Below, one piece after another: positions 1 through 62,374 of a DNA stretch of 64,000 bases. Made by a program: the position numbers and the translations under genes. A model generated the notes under the pieces. The model had not been told where the DNA came from, searched no databases, and worked only from the letters and a program-made list of their open reading frames with translations. The number at the start of each line of letters is the position of its first letter. The first letter of the stretch is position 1. The stretch is from Erpobdella octoculata (Eukaryota > Annelida > Clitellata > Hirudinida > Erpobdellidae), in assembly GCA_963978895.1 (NCBI GenBank), contig OZ022240.1:10008307-10072306 (forward strand), given 5' to 3'.

Positions 1-308
1 AAGAGAAACATGCCAGAAGTAACTTTTGTGTTCCAATTACAGTATTGCAATTTGTTGAGATTTTGGTTTGATATTAATAACTGCACAGGATGGATTTTTT
101 AATATACAGTTGGATCTTGCTTATATGATCCTCAGTTATGTGACTTTTGTGCTTATACAACCTGAAAATTATGCGGGGATTAAAGTTCCCTATCTCTTCC
201 ATACTAATTTGTTTCACTTAAGAGACTTTATTTCTTAGCATTATTTGTATTAACTTCGTTATGTGACCTGCAATAGTTTGAAAGGCACGAAATTGTATTT
301 ATGTGTAA
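1..308. other. AT-rich sequence without recognised feature
   Basis: No coding or repeat homology seen within the window. The N-terminal HIP1 exon was looked for here and not found. Confidence 0.5.
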
Positions 309-841
309 CTAGCTGGGTTACCCGGCATTGCCCGGGGATTTTAGAGGTTTTTTATTGTTTTTCTCTCTGGCTCCCATTTCCTTCACAGCTTGCTCTCTCG
401 CTCCCAGCTGCTTTCCCGTTCCAGGTCGCTTTCCCACTCCCGGTCTCTTTTACGCTTTCCCGCTCCAGCTTGCTCTCCTCTTCCTGCTCGCTCTTTTTGC
501 TCACAGTCGCTTTTCCAATCCTCTACTTCAGAGCCTTCCCAATGTGACTTAGATGGGCTGTAGCAGAATGCTGTGCACAGTCATCAAAGTTGATCTGTTC
601 TCTCGTTAACACTTTTTGTTGTTTGGTTTGCTCGTTTAGTTTTGTCTGAACTCCCTCAATTTTAATTAGTATTCTTTAATGTATTGGTTCCACTCTGCAA
701 GTGTGATCTTCTGTGAAGGATTATTTTGATTGACTAAAGCCGATAGCTCACACTGAAAAAAATTAATGAATTTATTAGTTAATGCTGCAAAAATGTTAAA
801 AACACCGCTCATATATCTCAACAGGTTATTTTTATTTTAAA

Positions 842-1739
<898 letters not shown>

Positions 1740-2475
1740 AGTTGTTCTAAGTTTTTAAGTGTCATGTCTACAGCAAGAATATAACGTTACATATGGCATC
1801 CTAATAAATATTGACCCGTGGCTTTGAAAAACGTGATATAAAACACAGATTGAAATAAAACATGAAGTAATAATATTAAAAACCTTATTGTTATGTCAAA
1901 ATGTCAAAGCAATTGACCCAGAATTTTCGGAAATCATCGATTTGGAACAATCGAAGAGTAACACTTTTATTTAGCACATGATGCAGTTATAAATTTAACA
2001 AAACAGCAGCAGATTGACAGGCTTGCTTGAGAACTTTGTTCATGATTTTGTTGAAACATAAAAATACTGCACTTGCTTTCATTTCTTTTAAATTTCATGC
2101 ACCTCATATATCAGTGAAACTTTTACCATAAATCAGTGTTTCATGTAAGATTTTCTTTAAAATGTAATTTTCTAGTTTTCTCTGAAAAGTAAAAAATAAC
2201 ATAAGACCGATAAATTAATTCATAATCTTATAGTCATAACTACTCGTCAATAATAAATGAATACCAAATCGGCTAATGCCATCACATAAAAAAACACTTG
2301 CCTGCCCGAAAAAATTTTGTATTTATCGATAGACTGATAGCAAGCTCATCAGTTTAGGAAACCATGATGAACAATATTGGATAACGAACAATTGAAGTCA
2401 GAAGCCTTGAACGATAAATATTAACAATGAAGTTTTAATTTGTTAAGTCTGGAACTCTTTTTGTGAAGCACAAAA

Positions 2476-3727
2476 TATGTTAGTCTATATATAGTCTAGA
2501 AATTATACTAAAAACTAATTTATACTGAAACCTTTATTTCCTGGCCTTAAATGAATTATTGTCTTAATTGATTATTCAAAAACTTCCAAAAGGATACTAT
2601 AGTAAACTATAGTATAGTTAGTTAGTTATACTAATAAAAACTATATTAAAACTTAGTGATAAGTCCTGAAAATATCATACACTGATATCACGCGGAATTA
2701 CCGTCAACATCTTCCCCATTACCGCAAATTTTTCCCCTATTTTTTCCTCGTTACTGCGCGGTAATGGTGAAGTTATTGAAGTTTGTTCCTGTTACCGCGG
2801 TCGGTATTGCCGTGACACTCTCTAGAATGCATGGGCGCATGGGTGTAAACCGTCAACCCATTGATTTAGTTTTTTCTAGATTGTGGAGCTGTTTTTGCAT
2901 GTGAGCTGTAGAAAAACAATTTTCATTCGCATCACAGATTGACTTGGTACAATCTAGGAAAGCTGGCATGTGACTTTCAGGTTCGACGACAAAACAGAAT
3001 GAAGATGTTTTGGATTAGATTTTGAAGTGCTGAATAGTTGCTCCTCGTACGTGTAAATTGCCGAATAGATGGTTTTAACATGCCTCTCTATGTGATTCAC
3101 ATATAGTAACAGATGAGTTAAGGCCGGATGCGATGTATTTGGCCCAGAACTGGGACTTGACCCTGGTTGCTCTGATAACTTCGGGTGTTACCCAAGGTTT
3201 TTTTTGTTAGGTTAGAAATTGCACTAATCATTACCTTGTTGTTTCAACAAGATGCAGTCAACGAAAATAACATTGTCAAACTTTTTCTGTTGTAGATGCA
3301 CCGGGGAAAAATCAAATCAGATTCGTTTACGACATTGGCGTTAAATAAATTTGATTTGATTGATTTGAAATAAATTTATTTTTTTTATTTTTTTATTTTT
3401 TTTTATTTATTTGTTTAACCAAAAAGAGGGTCACAAATGACCACTAACACAAATTGGTGAACGAAAACATTAAAGTGATCAGCATTAGTTGGGAATTTTT
3501 TTTTTCAGAACCTTTGTTCATTTCTTTGCTAATAAAACATCATGTTTTCTGATAAATTCAACATTTTAATATTTTCACTTTAATAGAAAGTTAGCCAAGC
3601 ACCCAATAGATAAGCAGTGACCCACTGTATTCCCCATTGTTTTCATTATATAGAAATTAGGTGTTTTTTCTAACTTTTTTAGAATGGCTACTGGAAAATT
3701 CAGAAATGTTTCTAATTTACTTTTTAG
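2476..3727. other. Intronic or upstream sequence without recognised feature
   Basis: AT-rich. A GC-richer patch at about 2690-2820 with several TACCG/CGGTA words (TTACCGC, CGGTAATGG, TACCGCGG) looks like another word-repeat transposon end but no mate or duplication was found. Confidence 0.4.
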
Positions 3728-53484
<49,757 letters not shown>

Positions 53485-53646
53485 ATTCTCCAAGTAAGCT
53501 TTATTATTTAGATGTCACTTTAACAGATTTTTACACATAAGATTATAATGACACATTTTTTTGAAAATAACTACAGCTGTTTTTTTTGTTTTGTTAACCA
53601 TTCTATGCACCTACATTAACCTGCACAATGACCGTATAAAACATCT

Positions 53647-54168
53647 CTAGATAAAATGTCCCCGGTCAAAATGTCCCAGTCAAAATGTTTAGGACAATAT
53701 GTCCCAGTCAAAGTGTCTTTGGTCAAAATTTCCCTGGTTAATATGTCCCTGGTTAAAATGTCCCCAACTTATTATCCAAGATCTATATTTAAAAGTTTAA
53801 GTTTGAAATAAAACTGTTGGTAGGAAGTTTCCAAAATGTTTATTTAATGTGTTTGTAAATGAGAATTTTCATGATTTAGCTACTCACAGTTGCTTTTTCA
53901 GTTTCTTACTTTAATACAATTTTTGTGGCCTTAAATTAGTAAATAAATTTTTTTTAAACTGAAACAACTTGAGAATTTGTATAAAACCAGCTTTGTATCT
54001 ACGACTTATATAACTCCGCCTTGCTTTTGCATGCCAGTCCCAAGCCTGGAGAAAGGAGGAGGGAAAAGTTAGAAGGATCAAATTATGATTCACGACAGGA
54101 AGTACTTAGGTTCTTCCAACATACAGACATTTCAGTCTTAAAACACCTTGTGTAGAGGACTATAAACT

Positions 54169-54199
<31 letters not shown>

Positions 54200-54491
54200 T
54201 ACGACGTATATCTAGAACTCCAAGTTTAAAATATAACTGTTTGGGGGAAGTTTTCAAACTGTGACACTGGCATTGACACTAATTTTTTTTAATGTGTTTG
54301 TAATTGTAAATTAACTTATAAACTAATAAAATTGTAAATTAACTAATAAGAATTAAGCAGCTTGAAATTTTGGCCCATGTTTCCGGGTCGTCATGTTGGA
54401 AATAACATTTTGACCAGGGACATTTTGACTGGTACATTTTGACCTAGGACATTTTGACCAGGAACATTTCGACCGGGACATTTTAACCTAG
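53647..54491. mobile_element. Word-repeat DNA transposon, AAAATGTCCC family
   Basis: Left end CTAGATAAAATGTCCCCGG and right end CCGGGACATTTTAACCTAG are inverted repeats; each arm is a run of GGTCAAAATGTCCC-like words. Interior AT-rich, non-coding, and carries a SINE-like insertion. No clear target duplication. Confidence 0.8.
54012..54199 (+). repeat. SINE-like family B, copy 4
   Basis: AACTCCGCCTTGC ... CCAGTCCCAAGCCTGGAG ... ACTATAAACTATT and a long A tail. Flanked by TACGACTTATAT and TACGACGTATAT (11 of 12 identical). Confidence 0.88.
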
Positions 54492-54802
54492 TGCCACCTG
54501 CAGGATTAACACTCTTATATGACAAATATCTTGCCATCTCCAAGCATGAAACCACTTTTAGTAAATAAGCTTTCAGCATCGTAGCTGCTGCTATATAAAC
54601 ATCATTTTTTCTAGATTTTTATCTGCTTTTTAGTTGTTTAAATTTTTAAGAGTTTTTTGTGGTATTTCCATAGGTTTCTTTTTATTCTGTTTTAACTATT
54701 TTGTGATAATTTTAAATAATTATGGAAATTTATATAAAAAGCCTCAAAATACCATTGTGTTTAAGCTGTAACTTTTAAGTTATATTGATATTTTTATTTT
54801 AG

Positions 54803-55500
54803 AAAAGAAACAGACAAGCAGAAGTATTAAAGATATTGCCATAATTTTCTATTCCATTTGAATTTCCACATTACCAGACCTCTGTAAAGTCTTATTAAAG
54901 TTTTCCATGTTATTTCTGTATTTAACTCTTGAAATCCGAAATTACTTGACATGCACCATGTTTGTCTGTTTATTGTTACAAGTACAGCTGGTAAATAACA
55001 ATTCTTCCATGTGTTTGAACTTTGATCACTAACCAATTTGTGTGCATTTACAAAATGGACTACCGTTATTTCCCTTGTGCTCTAGGTATTATTACTTTAC
55101 TAGTGCTTTACTGGGTAAAGTGGAGAATAGCGTAATTAATAATTGAAAATTATAAATTGTTTGGACCATTAACTATGTGTTTTAAAAGTTTTCCAATGGT
55201 TTATTACATACGGTGTAACTTTAAATAAAAGGAATTTAAATAATTTATCATGCTATTCTCCAACTTTATCATTACACCTTCGCTTTTATATCGGAGTCTT
55301 AAATATATCACAGCATGTACAAGGAGTTATGTTGTCAGTCATTTTAGCCAATCAGCTTTGAGAAATGTTTTGTTGGAATATTATCAGCAAATATTAAAAG
55401 CTGTTATTGACTGCTGTTTAGTAATAATTTTTAGTAATTAGTTCATTTCATTTTTTAATGTTATATAAGTCAGTGTTATTTTTAATTTCAAGCCAATAAA
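54803..55500 (+). other. Possible HIP1 3'-UTR exon with poly(A) signals
   Basis: A good donor (CCAA/GTAAGC) lies 8 bases after the HIP1 stop and a good acceptor (TTTTTATTTTAG) ends at 54802. The following AT-rich unique-looking stretch has AATAAA near 55223 and again at 55495-55500. This would make a 3'-UTR intron holding the 53647-54491 repeat. Inference only; simple read-through into the intron sequence is equally possible. Confidence 0.35.
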
Positions 55501-55807
55501 TCAGTTTTAGTTTAATAATTTCAGTTTCAATTTTTAGTTCTAACTAGCAGAGGTGCCCAAGTTTTTTGGAAGTTTCTTTCTTTCTGTATCTCTCTCTCTT
55601 TCTCTTATCCGCTGACCGTTGTCCTTCATGCTAACGCTTGGATTTTAAAGCATTGACTATCGCAATTATATTGCACCAGTACAGTACTGCATCAATTACA
55701 TTGGTAACCAATTCTAGCAAGAATAAAGTTCAAATTCTGCTCACTTATGTGCTTGTATTACATCTTTTTACACGTAGCTCCTGACTACATGAAATCACTA
55801 ATAAATT

Positions 55808-55940
55808 CGTGCTAAAATCATCCTCAAACAACCGAAACTATGTGCCTTCGCTGTAGCTGGTCCAGCTACTTGGAATAGTCTGTCAGCGCAAATTCGGGAA
55901 GTGAGAACAGTTTAGACATTCAAATCTGCACTCAAACCTT
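55808..55940 (+). pseudogene. LINE C-terminal fragment
   Basis: Reads LCAFAVAGPATWNSLSAQIR, EVRTV, stop, TFKSALKPCFY: the FAVAGPATWN.LP..IR....TFK..LK..LF tail of CR1-like LINEs. Very short; a SINE-like copy is inserted at its end. Confidence 0.8.
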
Positions 55941-55942
55941 GT

Positions 55943-56108
55943 TTTTATAATAGTTTATAGTCTTTTACACCAGGTGATTTAAGACTGAAATGGCTGTATG
56001 TATGAAGCACCTAAGTACTTCTTGTCGTAGATCATATTTGATATTTTTAACTGTCCCTCCTCCATTATCCAGGCATGGGACTAGCTCGCAATTAGCGAGG
56101 CGGAGTTT
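55943..56108 (-). repeat. SINE-like family B, copy 5, minus
   Basis: TTTATAATAGTTTATAGTC ... AATTAGCGAGGCGGAGTTT. No clear duplication seen. Confidence 0.8.
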
Positions 56109-56505
56109 GCTCTATCTAGAAAGTATTCCGTTTGAACTTCAGATCTCTTATGATCATTAATCACTAAAAAGTTCAAGTTTCTGGCATCGTTCTATTTTTT
56201 GCCTTGCCGAGTAAGTATCTTGTTAAAATAGTTGTCTTTAATTAAGCTGCTTTTTACTGAAGCAGCCGTTACTGGAATAATAATAATAAGAATTTCACAG
56301 AGCTTGTAACTGACAGTATACCCCATATTGCTCATGTCCAGGGGCGCAGCCAGAAATTATTTTTTCGGGGGGCCCGGGGGGAAAAACTGATTATAGTATG
56401 GAGTTTTACTGAGAAATTTACGACCCACAAAAATCAAGGCTTAACGACAGTTTCAGCAATAATTAGTAATAAATCATAAGACATTTAATTTAGAACAGTA
56501 AATTA

Positions 56506-56757
56506 CAATATGAAATTCAGCCGACGTTTTTTCTTGGAAAAAATGTCCATGACGGTTTCTTCATTAATGTTAAGGTCGCGATTGATGGCCATCTGGGCAA
56601 ACCCATTCAGCCTTGTCTGGCCCATTGTGTGGTACGTAGATAAGATTTGAGTCTGCGCATAGTTGAGAAGGATCTCTCGGCTGTCGCGGAAGAAGGGACA
56701 AGTGTGGTGAAGAGTTTCAGCAGCGTATATTTATCTGCGGGTAGATGGAATATTGAC
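56506..56757 (-). pseudogene. hAT (DUF4371/ZMYM1-like) dimerisation domain
   Basis: Minus strand reads VPSSATAERSFSTMRRLKSY, LRTTMGQTRLNGFAQMAI and FSKKKRRLNFIL then stop. The ATAERSFS..RR.K.YLR..M...RLNGLA pattern is the conserved C-terminus of this hAT group. The upstream transposase is deleted. Confidence 0.9.
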
Positions 56758-56969
56758 AATGTTGCAAAACATCAACTACGGTATGTGGCCGCTCTACCAA
56801 CTGGATCCTAGCCAAAAGTGAGTCGGGTCAAAAACAGGTGGGTCGGGCCACAAAAGAAAAAATAGACTCATGGAACAACTCTGACCCTAACATTTTTGAT
56901 AACTTAATAAATATTTAATTTGCAAAATAATTGTTAACACAAATATGTCTCGAAATGCACGGGCCCCCT

Positions 56970-57141
56970 CTTTTTTTATGATAGTTTATAGTCCTTTACA
57001 CCAAGTGTTTTAAGACTGAATTGGCTGTATGTAAGAAGCACATAAGTACTTCCAGTCGTAGATCAAAGTTTGATCCTTTTAACTGTCCCTCCTCCTTTTT
57101 CCAGGCTTGGAACTGGCTCGCAATTAGCGAGGCGGAGTTAT
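56970..57141 (-). repeat. SINE-like family B, copy 6, inside hAT end
   Basis: TTTTTTTATGATAGTTTATAG ends aside, the body reads CCAGGCTTGGAACTGGCTCG and GCGAGGCGGAGTTA. Flanked by the 9-bp duplication GGGCCCCCT (56961-56969, 57142-57150). Confidence 0.88.
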
Positions 57142-57246
57142 GGGCCCCCTTGGCTGCGCCTCTGCTTGTCAGCTTCTAATATTTTGATGAATGGGCATCT
57201 GTTTGCTAAGTGTTTTTCTGATCAAACCATTGTTTCTAATGAAAAC

Positions 57247-57540
57247 TATCGGTGTTACCCGGGTTCTTAAAAGTTTTTCTATCGTATTTCTCTATCACTT
57301 TTTTTCTCTTTTGCTCCCGTTTCCTTCCCCTCTTGCTATCCTGCTCGCTTTTCTGCTTCTTCTTGTTTTCTTGCTTCTTCTCCCTTTCCCTCTCGCTTGC
57401 CCGCTCCCACTCGCTCTCCCGTTCCTGCTCGCTCACACTCGCTTTCAAATCCCGCTCACTCTTCCGCTCCCACTCGTTCTTCCGTTTGTTTCCCCTTCCG
57501 ACTCCTTTTCTTTCTTCCTCTCCCTCCTAACTTCAAACTT
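57247..57540 (-). mobile_element. Degraded Helitron-like minisatellite element
   Basis: CT-rich minisatellite after GTGTTACCCGGGTTCTTAAA, matching the family's 3' side but with the hairpin and CTAG lost. Confidence 0.55.
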
Positions 57541-57789
57541 TGTTACGTATAAGAAATTGGAATTTGGTTTCAGGCCCATAATAAAAAAAATAGTGTAAAT
57601 ACACAAGCTATAGCGGATGAGTATTAACATTTTTAAACATAATCATTTATAATTATTTAATTTAATACAACTAAAGGATTTGTTGAATATTACATTAGAA
57701 TATTGATAAACATAGGATATGCTACATGTTGCGTCGAGCTGTTAGAGTGCAGCCTTGAAAGTGAGGGCTTCACGGTTTGACTCACACTC

Positions 57790-59027
57790 AGGCCCGCAAC
57801 TACGGGGGGCGAGGGGGGGAAAAGCCCCCCCCCTATAAGATATTTCGCCCCCCTGGAAAATTTTAAGATATGTAGTTTTTTGAAATTTATAAACCTGTTA
57901 ACCGTTACACAAGTAAATAGCTGGATAAAACAGCGTATTTCGCCCCCCCAATTCTAAGATATGTACTTACTTTTTCGAACTTTATAAACCTGTTAACCGT
58001 TATAAAAGTTCATAACTGGATAAGCCAGCGGATTTCGCCCACCCCCCCCCCCCCCCAAATTCAAGATATGTACCTATTTTTTCGAACCTGTATACAAGTT
58101 CATAGCTCGATAATAAGGCAGCGGATTTCGCTCCCCCTGAAAAATTCTAAGACATGTACTTTTTTGAACTTTATAAACCTGTTATGTAGCTGGATAAAAC
58201 AGCGTATTTTGCCCCCCCCCCATTCTAAGATATGTACCTACTTTTTCGAACTTTATAAACCTGTAAACTGTTATAAAAGTTCATAACTGGATAAGGCAGC
58301 GGATTTCGCCCCCCCTCCCAAATTCTATGATATGTACCTACTTTTTCAAACATGTACTTTTTTGAACTTTATAAACCTGTTAGGTAGTGTTTAGCTAGAT
58401 AAATTCTAAGTTATGTACCTTTTTGAACTGTATAAGCCTGTAAACCGTTATTCTGGTACATAGCTGGCTAAAGCAGCGTATTCAGGAATACTCACAAAAT
58501 TGGGAATGTTGGGTATCTATCAACACATCTGCAATATAGTGTAGGTTATATTGTATACGGTTAACATATTAACGCATCACTGCAAACATCTCAGCAAAAC
58601 CTTGGGATGCAACTTTTTCTCACGGCCCACTTATATTTGAAAAAAATCTAAAACTTTTTAAAGCCTTTCTTTAATTTTTCCTCCAAAAAACTAATGACCT
58701 GGGGGTTAGTCGGAGCTGCTTTTTCAAAATATTTTCAAAGCCACTTTTTTATTTTTTCTGTACAAAAACTGATAGCTAATGACCGGGAGAGGGGGCTATC
58801 CGGAAGTAGTTTATCCATACATGTTAAACCACTTCAGAGAGGCCAACTAGTTGGCCTATCCAACCTCAAAAACCTAAAATATCAGAATAGAAGCTTGAAT
58901 AGAAGCTTACAGATTGTGTTTAAATTAAAAAACAAAACAGAAAATTAATTCTGTAATGCAAAGATTTACGATAAATATTGATTATTTTTATTTATTGCAC
59001 TTTTTGTCATTTTATTTTTATAAACTA
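57790..59027. mobile_element. Non-autonomous hAT with internal minisatellite, copy 2, right end missing
   Basis: Starts CAGGCCCGCAACTACGGGG and follows copy 1 (14360-16163) with fewer internal units, up to TTTTTATAAACTA. The sequence then switches to a Helitron-like CTAG end; the remaining 190 bp of the element are not found. Confidence 0.85.
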
Positions 59028-59584
59028 CTAGCGGGGTTACCCGGCGTTGCCCGGGGTTTTTAGAGGTTTTTCTAATGTTTGTCTCTCTCGCTCCCCCCGT
59101 TCCCTTCTCCACTTTCCCGTTTTCGTAGCGTTCCCGTTCGCTTTTCCGCTCTCGGTCGTTTTCCAGCTCCCGGTCGCTTTCCCGCTCAGAAGTTCTGTTA
59201 TCGATTTTCTCTCTTGCTCGCGTTTCCTTCCAAGCTTGCTCTCCCGATTCCAGTCGCTTTCCGCGTTCCCGGTCGCTTTCCGCGTTCCCGGTCGCTTTCC
59301 GCGTTCCCGGTCGCTTTCCCGTTCCCGGTCGCTTTCCCGTTCCCGGTCGCTTTCCCGTTCCCGGTCGCTTTCCCGTTCTCGGTCGCTTTCCCGTTCCCGG
59401 TCGCTTTCCCGTTCCCGGTCGCTTTCCCGTTCCCGCTCACGCTTGCTCTCCCGTTCCCGGTCATGCTTGCTCTCCCATTCCCGGTCACGGTTGCTCTCCC
59501 GTTCCCGTTCCCGCTCATTTTCTCTTTTACATTCTTTCATAACTTCTGTTAGCCTATAAAACGCAAAATAGATTTGCTAAGACT
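59028..59584 (-). mobile_element. Helitron-like minisatellite element, minus
   Basis: CTAG 59028-59031, CCCGGCGTTGCCCGGGG hairpin and a long GGTCGCTTTCCCGTTCCC minisatellite, ending TAGATTTGCTAAGAC and TA. It is the inverted counterpart of 49660-50192. Confidence 0.8.
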
Positions 59585-59948
59585 ATATATATATATGAAT
59601 GTTTGTGGGTTAGTTTGTCTATTATAGAAACGGGAAAGCGACCCGGAACGGACAGCGAGCGGGAACAGAAAAGCAAGCGTGAGCGGGACTGGGAAAGCAA
59701 ACGTGAGCGGGAACGGGGCAGCGACCGGGACGGGAAAACGACCGGGAGCGGCAAAGCGACCGGGAGCGGCAAAGCGACCGGGAGCGGGAAAGCGACCGGG
59801 AGCGGGAAAGCGACCGGCAGTGGGAAAACGACCGAAAACGGGAAAGCTAACAGGAGTGGGAAAGCAGGTGGGAAAGGAAACGGGAGAGAAAGAGACAAAC
59901 ATTAGAAAAACCTCAAAAAACCTGGGCAACGCCGGGTATCTCCGCTAG
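59585..59948 (+). mobile_element. Helitron-like minisatellite element, plus
   Basis: TA-rich head then GAATGTTTGTGGGTTAG, minisatellite of GGGAAAGCGACCGGGAGC units, hairpin CTGGGCAACGCCGGG, spacer and CTAG (59945-59948) followed by T. Head-to-head with 59028-59584. Confidence 0.78.
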
Positions 59949-60024
59949 TACATACATAAACACACACACAGACACACATACATGCACATACACATACATA
60001 CATACACACATACATACGCACATA

Positions 60025-61876
60025 CATAACCCGTGATGGGAAAGAAACGATCTTTCATTCTTCAGGATGGTCTGACTGCAGAGCAATTCATGAGTTCTTT
60101 TGAGAAGAAGGTCACGGACGTCCGAGCTTCTACCCTTGATTCGGATACCCCTGAGTTCAACACCTTCTCTGGAGAACGTTTCAGCAACTTTGCGACTCTT
60201 ACTGAGGATGACGTCAAGGACCTAATTAAGAACTCTCCAAACAAGTCATGTGGTCTAGACCCGGCGCCAACATGGCTCATCAAAGAATTTTCAGAAACCT
60301 TGTCCCCATTTGTTACAGATCTGTTTAATAAATCGTTGGACACTGGTCACTTTCCGGTCCCATTCAGAGTGGCCGAGGTCACGCCAATCTTGAAAAAATC
60401 TACGCTGGATGTTTCTCTGCCTGCCAGTTATCGCCCAGTTTCGAATCTTCAGTTCATCTCTAAGGTTTTGGAACGGGCGGTTAACAAACAAATTCACCAT
60501 CACCTGGATGGACACAACCTTCTGCCGGAGCATCAGTCTGCCTATCGGAGGTGCCGTTCGACGGAAACTGCATTGCTCAAGGTTACTTCGGATGTTCTCT
60601 TGGCAACCGATCGAGGGATGGTAACACTGCTCGCTATGCTCGATCTCAGCGCTGCATTCGATTGCGTTGATCATGGAATCCTCGTGACCAGATTGGAGCG
60701 TACATTTGGCATTGATTCTGTTGCTCTTCGGTGGATCGGTTCGTATCTTTGCGGTCGGAGGCAGTGTGTTCGTTATGGAGGTATCCTTTCTGGTTGGTCC
60801 TCGATTGTGTGTGGTGTTCCACAAGGTTCAATTCTAGGACCGCTATTCTTCATTGCATACACTTCAGATGTTTTTGCCCTGGTTGCTCAACGTGGTTTCA
60901 ATATTCATGGTTATGCTGATGATCTACAAATCTACGATCATTGCGGCACTGAGAGTATCGGTGTGCTCGCGGACAGATTGGACGGCTGCGTTTCGGAGAT
61001 AATGGAATGGATGAAATGCAATCGACTAAAGTTAAATGCCTCCAAGACAGAGGTCATTCTACTGGGATCCTCTAGACGTCGGTTGCACTGCACCTTTGAC
61101 GAGATCAATATAGCTGGAAACATCATTCGTCTCGTCGATAGGGTTCGCAATCTTGGGGTCATCATAGATTCTCAACTGACTTTCAGCGAACACGTTGCAA
61201 AATTGGTCAACACCAGTTACTACCATCTACGACAGATGAGGTCAGTTCGCAAATCCCTCACGGTCGATTCTTCGCATGCACTTGCCCGCGCTTTGATCTT
61301 GTCTAGACTTGATTATTGTAATTGTCTACTCAGTGGAATACCGGATCTGTTAATGAGGCGGCTTGATGGTGTCATGCGTGCCACGGCTAGGCTGATTCTC
61401 CGATTGCCTCGATACGGTCATGTCACTAAAGCGATTCACGACCGACTACACTGGCTGAACATGCAGGCGCGTATCGACTTCAAGCTATCTCTCACTGCGT
61501 ACCGATGCCTCCATGGTTCTGCGCCGTCATACCTCTCCGGTCTGTGCATTCCGGTGACTCAGTTTCCTGGCCGATCTCACCTTCGCTCGGCTTCTTCCGG
61601 TCAGCTTCTTGTTCCTTCCTGCGGAACCAGGACGTTTGGACCGAGGGCTTTTGCAGTTTCTTGTCCAACTACCTGGAACAATCTACCGATTGAACTTACC
61701 GATCCGGCGTGTGTCGATAGCGTTTATGTTTTTAGAAAACGACTTAAAACTCATTTTTTTCTTTGTATGACGAACGGATATTGACCGTTTTTGTTTCTGA
61801 TGTGTGATTCTGTTCGTTCGTTTATTTTGGCACTGCCGCCTCGTGCTCTGAGAAATTTTTCTTTTTAGAGAGCACG

Positions 61877-61908
<32 letters not shown>

Positions 61909-61913
61909 TAATA
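60025..61913 (+). mobile_element. CR1/jockey-like LINE, 5'-truncated but with intact RT ORF
   Basis: Begins abruptly inside the coding region after a CATA array, so the endonuclease and ORF1 are missing; ends with GAGAGCACGTTAAATAAATA and a TAA-repeat tail. Best-preserved member of the family seen at 12431, 16468 and 33920. Confidence 0.9.
60033..61784 (+). CDS. LINE reverse transcriptase, 583 aa, uninterrupted
   Basis: Open without stops over 583 codons. Motifs in order: KSCGLDPAPTWLIKEF (about 71), VTPILKK (115), YRPVSNL (132), EHQSAYRRCRSTETALLK (165), LDLSAAFDCVDHGIL (203), GVPQGSILGPLFF (261), YADDLQIYDH (294-303, catalytic DD), RLKLNASKTEVI, LGVIIDSQL, ILSRLDYCN, TTWNNLPIEL. This is the catalytic and post-catalytic part of an APE-type non-LTR reverse transcriptase. 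The first Met is probably internal, since the true N-terminus with the endonuclease is truncated. The lack of stops suggests recent arrival. Confidence 0.93.
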   Translation: MMGKKRSFILQDGLTAEQFMSSFEKKVTDVRASTLDSDTPEFNTFSGERFSNFATLTEDDVKDLIKNSPNKSCGLDPAPTWLIKEFSETLSPFVTDLFNKSLDTGHFPVPFRVAEVTPILKKSTLDVSLPASYRPVSNLQFISKVLERAVNKQIHHHLDGHNLLPEHQSAYRRCRSTETALLKVTSDVLLATDRGMVTLLAMLDLSAAFDCVDHGILVTRLERTFGIDSVALRWIGSYLCGRRQCVRYGGILSGWSSIVCGVPQGSILGPLFFIAYTSDVFALVAQRGFNIHGYADDLQIYDHCGTESIGVLADRLDGCVSEIMEWMKCNRLKLNASKTEVILLGSSRRRLHCTFDEINIAGNIIRLVDRVRNLGVIIDSQLTFSEHVAKLVNTSYYHLRQMRSVRKSLTVDSSHALARALILSRLDYCNCLLSGIPDLLMRRLDGVMRATARLILRLPRYGHVTKAIHDRLHWLNMQARIDFKLSLTAYRCLHGSAPSYLSGLCIPVTQFPGRSHLRSASSGQLLVPSCGTRTFGPRAFAVSCPTTWNNLPIELTDPACVDSVYVFRKRLKTHFFLCMTNGY

Positions 61914-62243
61914 ATGTATGTATGTATGTATGTATGTATGTATGTATGTATGTATGTATGTATGTATGTATGTATGTATGTATGTATGTATGTATGTATG
62001 TATGTATGTATGTATGTATGTATGTATGTATGTATGTATGTATGTATGAATGTATGTATGTATGTATGTATGTATGTATGTATGTATGTATGTATGTATG
62101 TATGTATGTATGTATGTATGTATGTATGTATGTATGTATGTATGTATGTATGTATGTATGTATGTATGTATGTATGTATGTATGTATGTATGTATGTATG
62201 TATGTATGTATGTATGAATGTATGTATGTATATATGTATGTAG
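61914..62243. repeat. (TATG)n microsatellite
   Basis: More than 300 bp of TATG with two GAATG interruptions. It is open in several frames on both strands (MYVCMYVC and YIHTYIHT); these are not genes. Confidence 0.97.
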
Positions 62244-62374
62244 AATCGGATCTAAGGGGGGGGGACTGAGAGCGAAAAAATGAGCGGGAAAGCGACAGGG
62301 AACGGATAACGACCGGGAGCGGTAGCGCAAGCGGGAAGGAAACGGGAGCGAAAAAGAAACACATTAGGTAAACC

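Larger units (their letters stand above)
56339..57164 (-). mobile_element. hAT element with ZMYM-type transposase remnant
   Basis: Inverted ends CAGGGGCGCAGCCAG and TTGGCTGCGCCTCTG. The minus strand at 56506-56757 encodes a hAT C-terminal domain. A SINE-like copy lies near the right end. The flanks do not match as an 8-bp duplication, so the outer boundaries rest on the inverted ends. Confidence 0.78.

Noticed and set aside
3684..3727. Alternative HIP1 exon start with ATG GCT ACT GGA
   Set aside because: Does not match the family's sequence ahead of the ANTH segment; the AG at 3727 fits the conserved intron position better.
60291..60824. 177-codon minus-strand ORF
   Set aside because: Shadow of the LINE reverse transcriptase on the other strand.
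61683..62364. 180- and 215-codon minus-strand ORFs
   Set aside because: They read through the TATG array and the Helitron minisatellite; not genes.
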